Shown piece by piece: positions 55,340 through 64,000 of a DNA stretch of 64,000 nucleotides (position 1 is the first letter of the stretch; each line of letters starts with the position of its first letter). Position numbers and translations under genes: made by a program. Source of the stretch: Deroplatys truncata (Eukaryota; Arthropoda; Insecta; Mantodea; Mantidae); NCBI GenBank assembly GCA_030765065.1, contig CM060990.1, positions 286,777,341-286,841,340 of the forward strand, in the 5' to 3' direction. The notes beneath the pieces were generated by a model. That model saw only the letters and a program-made list of their open reading frames with translations. It was not told where the DNA came from and did no database searches.

Positions 55340-55560
55340 GAGTGGAATGGCTCAGGTAGTAAGTCTGTGACTTGCATTCGGATCGAAGGTTTAATCCCAA
55401 CAATGCACACACCCTGGCTCCCAGAGATTTTTTCTTCAAGGTTTTCCGCTCACTAGACGAATGCTGTGAAGGCTCGTTCCAAGGTCTGAATTTTTCCTCT
55501 CATCGTTTCACCTCCATCCTCATTTTACTTTTTTTATCTTCTTGGTTGCTTCTGCGTTGA
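55340..55560 (+). mobile_element. tRNA-derived SINE, IR2 left arm
   Basis: GTGGAATGGCTCAGGTAGTA (A box) and GGATCGAAGGTTTAATCCCA (B box) form the head. The body has CAAGGTTTTCCGCTCACTAG, ACGAATGCTGTGAAGG and TCACCTCCATCCTCATTTTA. Mirror copy at 59360-59590. Confidence 0.7.
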
Positions 55561-55736
55561 AACTAGCGGAGAGGGAGCCTCGGCATAAGCAGAGCTTATG
55601 CTCTCTGTTACTTACATCCATGGAATGAGTGTGGCCCTGAATCCTGGACCTCTCAGGGGATGTGTAAGCATGTAGTCCTCGAGAGGAGCCATAGTTTGGT
55701 GCCCTGCCCCGCTACCCTTCGACTGTCATGTCTCAC

Positions 55737-56655
55737 ACAGTGTAACAGCCTCATCACGCTATGGTACAACGTGATCACGCTATGTAACAGCCTCATCACG
55801 CTATGTAACAACGTGTTCACGCTATGTATTAACGTGATCACGCTACGTAATAGCCTCATCACGCTATGTAACAACGTGATCACGCTATGTAACAGCCTCA
55901 TCACGCCATGTAACAACGTGATCACGCTATGTAACAGCCTCATCACGCTATGTAACAACGTGATCACGCTATGTATCAACGTAATCACGCCATGTAACAT
56001 CCTAATCACGCTATGTAGCAGCCTCATCACGCTATGTAACAGCCTCATCACGTTATGTAACAGCCTCATCACGCTATGTAACACCCTCATCTGCTATGTA
56101 ACAATTTCATCACGCTATGTAACAAGCTCATCACGCTATGTAACAACGTGATCACGCTATGTAACAACCTCATCACGCTATGTAACAACCTCATCACGCT
56201 ATGTAACAACGTCATCACGCTGTGTGACAGCCTCATCACGCTATGTAACAGCCTCATCACGCTGTGTAAGAACCTCATCACGCGATGTAACAACCTGATC
56301 TCACTATGTAACAACGTGATCACGGTATGTAACAACGTGATCACGCTATGTAACAGCCTCATCACGCTATGTAACAACGTGATCACGCTATGTAACAGCC
56401 ACATCACGCTATGTAACAGCCTCATCACGATATGGAACAGGCTCATCACGCTATGTAACAACCTCATCACGCGATGTAACAACCTGATCACACTATGTAA
56501 CAACGTGATCACGGTATGTAACAACGTGATCACGCTATGTAACAACCTCAATACGCTATGTAAGAACCTCATCACGCGAAGTAACAACGTGATCACGCTA
56601 TGTAACAGCCTCATCACCCTATGTAACAGCCTCATCACGCTATGTAACAACATTC
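55737..56655. repeat. 21-bp tandem array (about 44 copies)
   Basis: The unit CGCTATGTAACAACGTGATCA alternates with a CGCTATGTAACAGCCTCATCA form. The first form contains the perfect palindrome CGTGATCACG across the unit junction. 21 bp is seven codons without stops on either strand, so both strands show long frames made of LITLCNN and LLHSVMR repeats; these are artefacts. The right arm keeps only about three units (59070-59130). Confidence 0.95.
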
Positions 56656-57690
56656 AGAAGGCCTCTGACCATCAACATACAGGTGACAGAGACGTGCAAC
56701 TAGCTGGAACGTTTCGAGATCTGGATGCGTTAGGGACACCCAGTGCAATGCAACCTGTACAGATCTAAACAGACCGCCAAACTTTAATTCAGAAGGTAAC
56801 AGTTCGTCGAAATGTAGATGGTAGAGACGCGCAACTAGCTGGAACAATCCGAGGTCTGGAAACGTTTGGGATACGCGGCGCAATGCAAGTGTACAAATCT
56901 ATACAGATCACTAAACTTTAATTCAGAGTAACAGATCCTTGATATGAAGATGGTAGATACGAGCGACTAGCTGGAACAATCCATGAGCTGGAGGTGTTAG
57001 GGACATCCAGCGCAATGCAAACTGTATAGATCTATACAGACCAACAAACTTTATTTCAGAGTAACAGATCATTGATATGAAGATGGTAGAGACCAGCGAC
57101 TAGCTGGAACGATCCAGGAGCTGGAGGTGTTAGGGACATCCAGCGCAATGCAAACTGTACAGATCTATACAGACCACCAAACTTTATTTCAGAGTAACAG
57201 ATCGTTGATATGAAGATGGTAGAGATGAGCGACTGGCTGGAACGATCCAGGAGCTGGGGGTGTTAGGAACATCCAGCGCAATGCAAACTGTGCAGATCTA
57301 AACCAACCACAAAGCTTTACTTTAGAAGGTAACAGAACGTTGACCTGAAGATGGTAGAGACGTGCAACTAGCTGGAACGATCCGAGATCTGGGAACGTTA
57401 GGGACACCCAGTGCAATACAACCTGTACAGATCTAAACAAACCGCCAAACTTTAATTCAGAGTAACAGATCGTTGACATGAAGACGGTAGAGACACGCGA
57501 CTAGCTGGAACGATTCAGGAGCTGGAAACGTTTAGTATCACACAGCACAATGCAAGCTGTACAGATCTATACAGACCACCAAACTTTAATTCAGCAGGTA
57601 AAAGTTCGTCGAAATGTAGATGACAAGGACGCGTCACGATGTTGAACGATCCGAGATCTGGAAATGTTAGGGGCAATCCGTTGTGTGGAT
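56656..57690. repeat. ~133-bp tandem array (about 7.5 copies)
   Basis: CTAGCTGGAACRATCC recurs at 56700, 56835, 56967, 57100, 57233, 57368 and 57501 (spacing 132-135), with GTTAGGGACATCCAGCGCAA and CAGATCTATACAGACCACCA and TTCAGAGTAACAGATC in each unit. It forms the centre of IR2 and has no coding potential. Confidence 0.92.
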
Positions 57691-59039
57691 GACGAGTGTT
57701 TCCAGAGAGCATCCTTTTGCACGAATGTTTCCAGAGAGCATCCTTTTCCCCTGCTCGCACTCGCCATCTTCTGGTTACGTGGCGTTGTAACGTAATGTTA
57801 CGCTGTTAGGACGGTTCAGGAGACATGACAGGCAAAAGGCGGGGCCCCTACCCTTCAAAGAATTTAACTTGGAGTCTGTTCCATCCAACCTGACGTCTAC
57901 CGGCTCCGTGAACAATTGCTGTCTAAATGACTAATGTTTCAGGAGAGTATCCTTTCCCGCTGCTATGCATAGATTGAGGTTCCCTCCGCTGTCCTCATCC
58001 GAGATATATACATAGTTGCGTGTTATGAATTCATTCATTCGCTTTTAATTCCCTCGAGCGTTAGCATTCACGTATTCTTTTAATTTCTTTTACAGTTTTA
58101 GCATGAGCTCTTGCCGGAGAAAATCTGTGCAACCAACGTATGAGAAACTCAATTTTTCGTACACTACACAGGGAGGAAAAGGTGTTATTTAATGCTGTAT
58201 ATGCGGCCGGATTTTTAAGAATGGTTCTTTGTTAAGATTTAAGCTTCATGGTGTAACATGTTATACTGAATCGACTCTCGCTCCTACACTCGAAGTTCCG
58301 AAGATGTATAGAGGGGGTGTTATACCGGATCGGGCCTCTGTCCTTCACTCAAGTCTACTGTTGGCGAGGAATTTGGATACAGCGGAAGTCATGAGAATAT
58401 GAAGTCTTCATATGATGATGATTCAGTGATATCTACGCTTCAAAATCTGAATAGACTAGTAAATATATTGAGGTAACTAATTGCATCGAGGGACGCTGGT
58501 AATAACAGTCACACACAAGAGATTGAGGAAATTATAAGTAAGCAAGCTGAAAGCTTCTAAAGTTATAGTATGACAGGATCGAGAAATTGTGTTAATCAAT
58601 TTCGGCCATGGTTAACAGGAACTTTGAAATATCAAGGACCTGTACTTATAAAATACATCATCCAGTCATTGTTGAGATGTTTAATTTTTTACGGATAATG
58701 CAGGTCTCTTTATCTGTGATGTATATGATTATATATATATGAGTGTTTAGAAGGTCTAGACTATCACCTTTGTCTTTAGGAAATATGTATGGTTTTTTGT
58801 GAAGGAATGTAATAGGATAAAGTTTATAAAAATAAATGTTGTTTATATTACATAGTCCACATTTTTTATTAATCTTATTATACACCTCATATCACACAGT
58901 CAAATATTAAGATGGTTCTGGCTTCTAGATTCCCATTTATTCAAGTCTCTTTCAGTAATAGTTCAATAAATGTTTTTGTTTAGACTTCATGTAGCATCAA
59001 TGTTTAAAGATATTGCATTCTCCTTTAAACAATTATGTA
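57691..59039. other. IR2 central spacer
   Basis: Begins with GTTTCCAGAGAGCATCCTTT repeated twice (57710, 57726) and a variant at 57940. The remainder is AT-rich with a possible gene fragment, listed separately. A polyadenylation-like AATAAA lies at ~58832. Confidence 0.5.
58130..58560 (+). pseudogene. Possible zinc-finger gene fragment in the IR2 spacer
   Basis: A TTCTTTTACAG acceptor-like site (58086) precedes frames reading PTYEKLNFSYTTQGGKGVI, a stop, and CCICGRIFKNGSLLRFKLHG, reminiscent of a C2H2 or BED-like finger (C-X2-C, a hydrophobic core, then His). In a shifted frame, GYSGSHENMKSSYDDDSVIS, TLQNLNRLVNILR and HTQEIEEIISKQAESF follow. It may be the remains of a captured or transposon gene. 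Evidence is weak: no family was recognised and the frame breaks. Confidence 0.3.
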
Positions 59040-59605
59040 ATTATCTATGAACTGAATGGTAGCGCGGTCACGTTGTTACATAGCGTGATGAAATTGTTAC
59101 ATAGCGTTATGAGGCTGCTACATAGCGTGATGATGTGACAGTGAAGGGGTAGGGGCAGGGCCCCTACATTTCACGGTTAAAAAATTACCTGGCGGCAGTT
59201 GACGCAATCTATAGCTCCTCTCGAGGACTACAGACTTACACATCCTCTGAGAGGTCCAAGATTCGGGGCCACACTCATTCCGTGAACGTAAGTTACAGAG
59301 AGCATAACCTCTGCTTATGCCGAGACTCTCTCTCCGGTAGTTTCAACGCTGAAACAACCAAGAAGATGAAAAAAGTAAAATGAGGATGGAGGTGAAACGA
59401 TGAGAGGAAAAATTCAGAGGTGGAAGGTGCCTTCACAGCATTCGTCTAGTGAGCGAAAAGCCTTGAAGAAAAAAATCTCTGGGAGCCAGGGGGTGTGGGT
59501 TGCTGGGATTGAAACTTCGATCCGAATGCAAGTCACAGACTTACCACCTGAGCCATTCCACTCGATTAGTCAGAGTGTTACACACAAATGACCTTAGCTG
59601 TGTGC

Positions 59606-59832
59606 GTCCTCCGTGGTGTAGTGGTTGACATGCTAGCCCCCAGTTCCCGAGGTCGCGGGTTCAAGCCCAGCGGAGGGCGATGGATTTTTTCGGGCGTAAA
59701 AATCCTACGCATGGCTTCCTTCGGAAGGGAAGTAAAGCCGGTGGTCCCGTGTCGTAGATTTACGGCACATAAAAGAACCTCAAGCCTGATAGAGGCCTCT
59801 GAGTAAAATTACCAGTCTTTCACGCCCAATAT
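59606..59832 (+). mobile_element. SINE family 1 copy, IR2 right arm
   Basis: Head TCCTCCGTGGTGTAGTGGTT with B box GGTCGCGGGTTCAAGCCCAG, then the shared body and CCTCAAGCCTGATAGAGGCC. The 3' end stops at CACGCCCAATATAG as in the left-arm mirror, so both copies were duplicated with the arm. Confidence 0.87.
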
Positions 59833-62800
59833 AGATTTATCAAACAAAACCGTGAACAAATTAGTTGATTGTCGGATACATGCATCTGAAGTCAAGAACT
59901 CGGTATTGTAAGCCTATGTAAGAAGCATTATCTGGTGAATGTTGCATGTCATGCGTTCCTTTAAGAGAATCCTCGATAAAATTATCTTAACTTTAAGAGC
60001 GTCCTAAATTGCCTGTTAATTTTTTTCCCGAAATGTAAGTTTGGAACCTCTATTGAATCTAAACAAGGGAATAGCATACATAGCGTATCTTAAAGAGAAA
60101 GTTCCTGTCTAAGGCAGTGTTTAGATGTGATGTGTTCTTGTTATGGTTGTAAATAAATATCTACACTAAAGCCTGTCATTCCAATCTGATTATGGGTTAT
60201 GAAAAGCACATGCCGGTATGTCTTCCTGCATGTTCAAGTATTTAGAGAGTCGGTCAGAGGTGTTCATGTGTGATTGCATGTATTCATTGGTACTCGTATA
60301 GCTTCGCGTGCTTAGAGTGAGTGAGCAAAGTATTGCAACGATCATTTATTGTTCGGCGGTGTTCGGACGTCTCCGTACAGGTTCGGATGCGTAGAATAAG
60401 TGTAAAGTATTGTGAAGATGTATGTATTGTTCAGGTATAATCGCGCAGATTCGGGTGCTTAACTCGTGAGGTTGTCAACCGAGGAAGGGACAAGTATCCT
60501 TCTGAGCAGGCATTCACCATGCGCAACGAAACCTAGAAGCAAAAAAGATGTGAATGAAATGAAACATGCAAATTATATAGAATGAAAGGAAATCGTGATA
60601 GCATACGCCACTCAGGCATTCGCCGCAGACCAAGGAAAACCACGAAAAATCTCAGGTCTGAGCGAGTGGCCGACGGTAATCCAAACATGGGCCTTAGAAG
60701 CACGTGTTAAAGATGCGAATGAAATAAAATGAAAACGTGTTAGCATACGCCACTCAGGCATTCGTCTGCAGACCAGGGTAAACCACGAAAAATCTCAGGT
60801 CTGAGCTAGTGGTCGACGGTAATCGTAATAAAGATCCTAGAAGCATGCGTAAAAGATGAAAAGTATATAGAATGAATGGAAATCGCGCTAGCATACACCA
60901 CTCAGGCATTCGCATGCAGACCAGGGAAAACCGCCAAAATGCGAGACCAGAGTAAGCGGTCGACATGTTTAAGAATGTGGAATTACTAGCTGTATATGCT
61001 GTCACATCAAAAGAGAAGTAAAAACCCTACACTCGCATGGCTTCCCCTTCCTTCAGCGTCTGTTTAAGGATAGGGCTCTGTATACAGGACCTTTACAGCT
61101 TATCTTCTCGAGATGCCTGTTTTGAGGGTATATTTCTGTTTTAAACACTACAAAACCCCTGTGCTTTTAGCTACATACATATACGTTTCTTTATTCATGA
61201 AGCATCTGTATTACATGAGTGCCCACGTTCAGTAGTAAATATTACCAATCAGAGCCGGCGAAATGAAAGCCTGAGTAAAAGGAGAATATCGGTGAAACGG
61301 GGTGGAGGAAAAATTCGCGGTTGTAACGAACCTTCACAGCATGCGCCTAGCAACCAGGGAAACCTAGAAATCCACGGTCAGGAGTGTCAGCTGCCGGGAA
61401 TCAAACCCACGACCTCTAATGCGGGCCACAGACGTTACCGGCTGAACCTTTGTTTATAAAGACCGTTAATGGGATGGCTTGCACTGTATCTATGTATTAT
61501 CGAAATATTCGCTCCAGTATTACATTTGAAGCGTTCGTCTGCAATCAAAGTATTATTCTAACATGATATGAATATAAATGGCGTCGCTGAGGCTAGCACC
61601 AAACTCACGCATATTATTTAATAATAATTTTAGATTGAAAATCTCGAAAAAGAAGGTATTGTTTCTGTTGATATAATTTTCCTTCTAAGGTTACACCCTC
61701 GCTTATAAAAATTGTTAATGGGCGGTCTATGTATTCGTAGACCTTCATCCAGGATCTAAAGTCGGGCAGAGCGGTCACCTGGAATCGAACCGGCGACCTC
61801 TCCAATTCAAACCTCACACGTAACCACGAAGTAATTTTTATCAAAACTGCCTTTAAACACCTTTTACCCATGTTAAATAAGACTGTCATTCATCAAATAT
61901 TTCATTCATATATAAAGTAGACCGTAAAACTGGCTAGCTTCAAAGACCCATTAAGAAAAACTATCAGATACATTGGATCGCTTAATTTGAATTCTTTCTC
62001 CATTTTAATTCTAAAATGCCATACTCTTCATATCACGCTCTCCAAATCATATTTATTTGTTTAGCGTTCCATAAAAATCAGTTTAATCGTCGATATCATG
62101 CAAACATTAAGTTATGATATTTACACAGTCCTCTGTATGAGCTGTACGGGTTTTTCAGGGGAAGAGAAATTATTTTAAATCACAATAGATTGCGTAATGA
62201 AGAAGTGTTTGACATTGTCCTAAATGGGCTATATGAGGGTAGCCGGTCGTCTCAGGAATTTCCCCCAGCAGGTATACTGTCTTCAAGGGGTATAAAATAT
62301 ATTTTTGCAAGGGGTGTGCAACTGAATAACTCGTCGAATTTTTCGAAGATCCCCGGTGAAGAAAAACCTTTTAAACAAATATGAAATTTATAATTTGCAG
62401 TCTTCGTAATGGTTCGATTTCTCTACTGGAATATTCAAAATGTCTTTCGAAGGGTGGGCTGTTTAAAAGAGCTCTCGTCCTATGTTTACTAAGAGAATAA
62501 TGCATGTTTTGAAAGTCCGTGTATTTATTCGTTTGAGTTAAGAGTTCGATTTCCCTCTGGTATTCAATACCACTTTAGACGCTGCATATCTAAACAATCA
62601 AGAGTCTAATACACGAAATATTTTCGTTTTGTTACGGGCATAATAATTGTACATGTAACGAATGTTTACGTACAGGACCTATACATCATACCCCGGAGGA
62701 AAATATTACACCAACACTTATAAAGCTCTTAATGGGAGGGCTTGCTTTGCACAGTAAATCACCTAACCGGGATTCGAACCCGCGACCTCTCGAATGTGAA

Positions 62801-63209
62801 TAAACACGTCATCTCTCAGAGAATCATGACATGTTTACATTCGAATGATGGGGATCAAATCATTTTTTAGATATGTCAGGGTGAAACACCAGTCTGTTGG
62901 AATGGAATAAACAAATAAGCTTTCTTGACGATAATGTCATTTTTGCGTTAGTAATGAAAATAAATTATCCGTGTTTTCCCTCGATGTACTTTCCGGTGTC
63001 TTGGGGAAAATCCATTTACACGCTTTAGATGCTATATTTCTGAGGAATCCCGGCCATTAACTCAGGTAGTGCTTGGGTTTACCCTCTTCAACCTTGTACA
63101 ACATATTTTTCAAGGGTGTGTAAACCACTATATAAATCGTTGGCTTAATGTAGAGAGAGTGTGTGTTAGTGAGAGAGAGAGACTGAGAGAGAGAGGGACA
63201 ATGTTTGCG

Positions 63210-63850
63210 TGAAGGATGAATTTTTTATCAGCAATGACTGTTTTATATTCCCTGCCTACGAGTGTGCTTGCGCTTGCAATGCTATACTTTATCGACAATG
63301 TCTGTTTTAAAGTTCATGTCTATGCGCGTGGAATGCGTTATCGACAGTGTCTGTTTTAAAGTCCGTGCATGCAAAGGAGAGAGAGTGAGAGAGACAGAGA
63401 GAGAGTTTGTGATTGTTGCGTATTTTTACCGACAACGTCCGTTTTAAAGTCCATGTCTTTGCGAGTGATTGCACTGGCAATGCTATACTTTTTCGAAAAT
63501 GCCTGTTTTAAAGTTCATGTCTACGCGTGTGCTTGCGCTGGCAGTGCTATACTTTATCGAAAATGGCTATTTTAAAGTCCATGTCTACGCGTATGCTTGC
63601 GCTGGCAGTGCGGTACCTTATCGTCAACGTCTGTTTTAAAGTCCATGCCTATGCGCGTGCTTGCGCTGGGAGTGCGGTACTTTATCGTCAACGTCTGTTT
63701 TAAAGTCCATGCCTACGCGTGTGCTTGCGCTGGCAGTGTGGTACTATATCGACAATGTCTGTCTTAAAGACCCTACCTATGCGCTTGCATGAGTGAGTGG
63801 GCGGGGTACTTTTTCGAAAATGACTGTTTTAAAGTCCATATCTATGTGCG
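63210..63850. repeat. ~60-bp tandem array, IR2 right arm
   Basis: Mirror of 50880-51690: TATCGACAATGTCTGTTTTA, AAGTCCATG and GCGTGTGCTTGCGCTGGCAG recur. A (GA)n microsatellite lies at 63163-63200. Confidence 0.85.
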
Positions 63851-64000
63851 TGGAGTGCTTTATCGTCTGTCTTGATATATTTGTGCATCTTTTCAGCTGT
63901 TTGGTAAAGAGTAACAGGGAAGGTGTCTTGTTTAGGATAGTCTCCATATTTTCTCATTTATTTAGTTCATCTTTTATTTATTAATAACATATTTAACTTG

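Larger units (their letters stand above)
50751..55790 (+). repeat. IR2 left arm
   Basis: From outside inward: ~60-bp tandem array (50880-51690), CT microsatellites, SINE-like pieces with B boxes (52070-52150, 52890-52960, 53450-53700), three-fold SINE-core repeat (53950-54370), family 1 SINE (55075-55299), another tRNA-derived SINE (55340-55560) and the start of the 21-bp array. Confidence 0.85.
50751..64000. mobile_element. IR2: second giant inverted-repeat (Foldback-like) element, at least 13.2 kb
   Basis: 50751 inward is the reverse complement of 64000 inward: CAAGTTAAATATGTTATTAA at the left pairs with the last bases of the window. Arms of ~5 kb (50751-55790 and 59040-64000) flank a centre of tandem repeats. 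The outer coordinate sum is ~114750 and the inner ~114900, explained by an extra ~150-170-bp tandem duplication in the left arm (53025-53290). No transposase gene is recognisable. Arms with tandem repeats resemble Drosophila FB elements. The right end lies outside the window. Confidence 0.82.
59040..64000 (-). repeat. IR2 right arm (runs off the window)
   Basis: Reverse complement of 50751-55790: SINEs at 59360-59590 and 59606-59832, SINE-core copies at 60600-60990, the segment 61614-61889 mirroring 52890-53110, and the ~60-bp array at 63210-63850. It stops at 64000 still paired with 50751. Confidence 0.85.

Noticed and set aside
55737..56655. CRISPR-like array
   Set aside because: Units are contiguous with no unique spacers, and the setting is eukaryotic repeat DNA.
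55653..56768. Long open frames on both strands (145-206 codons) made of LITLCNN or LLHSVMR repeats
   Set aside because: The 21-bp unit is a multiple of three and has no stop on either strand, so frames arise automatically; both strands being open is the sign of an artefact.
28885..64000. Inverted repeats as pure assembly artefact
   Set aside because: Arms differ in small ways (extra AC-rich units, a one-arm duplication, point changes), which a mirrored assembly error would not produce; still worth confirming with reads.

Overview
The window looks like arthropod (probably insect) nuclear DNA that is almost wholly mobile elements. I see no host protein-coding gene, no functional tRNA or rRNA gene and no bacterial feature. 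The evidence for a eukaryote is two kinds of LTR retrotransposon, several non-LTR retrotransposons (LINEs), a Tc1-like DNA transposon, tRNA-derived SINEs, TATA boxes, microsatellites and very long inverted repeats. The clade within arthropods is not resolved.

Layout. 1-1.0 kb: AT-rich degenerate repeats. 1.0-5.6 kb (minus): decayed, 5'-truncated copy of an RNase H-bearing LINE of the I type (copy A). 5.6-10.4 kb: mostly featureless, with a SINE tail and a small RT relic. 10.38-16.08 kb: old, decayed Ty3/gypsy element with diverged LTRs and a 4-bp target duplication (ATAT). 16.1-18.9 kb: two SINEs and unrecognised DNA. 18.9-45.45 kb: one R1/Jockey-like LINE on the minus strand (LINE-2), split into four blocks by three insertions. 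These are a 7.2-kb Ty3/gypsy-like element (20983-28149, TSD AATT, nearly identical LTRs, pol mostly deleted), a 13.9-kb giant inverted-repeat element (IR1, 28885-42757), and a Tc1-like element (43756-44982, TA duplication). IR1 is itself interrupted by a full-length I-type LINE (copy B, 33541-39121) with a 13-bp target duplication. 45.46-50.75 kb: a directly repeated segment interrupted by a young non-autonomous LTR element with no recognisable gag or pol (46278-50391, TSD ATAT). 50.75-64.0 kb: a second, unrelated giant inverted repeat (IR2), running off the right edge. Its arms are rich in tandem repeats and SINEs, and its centre holds a 21-bp array and a ~133-bp array.

How it fits together. 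The window is a nested transposon graveyard. LINE-2 is the oldest layer. In the minus strand its reading frame is open across the gypsy-like insertion once that element and one AATT are removed. The exciting candidates are the two Foldback-like giant palindromes. Neither carries a recognisable transposase. IR1 has short hairpins at both tips and arms packed with CCAAT boxes and GCCATCTTG-like (YY1/Pho-like) motifs. IR2 has tandem-repeat arms reminiscent of Drosophila FB elements. Two young LTR elements (7.2 kb and 4.1 kb) lack the genes needed to move, so they must have been mobilised in trans.
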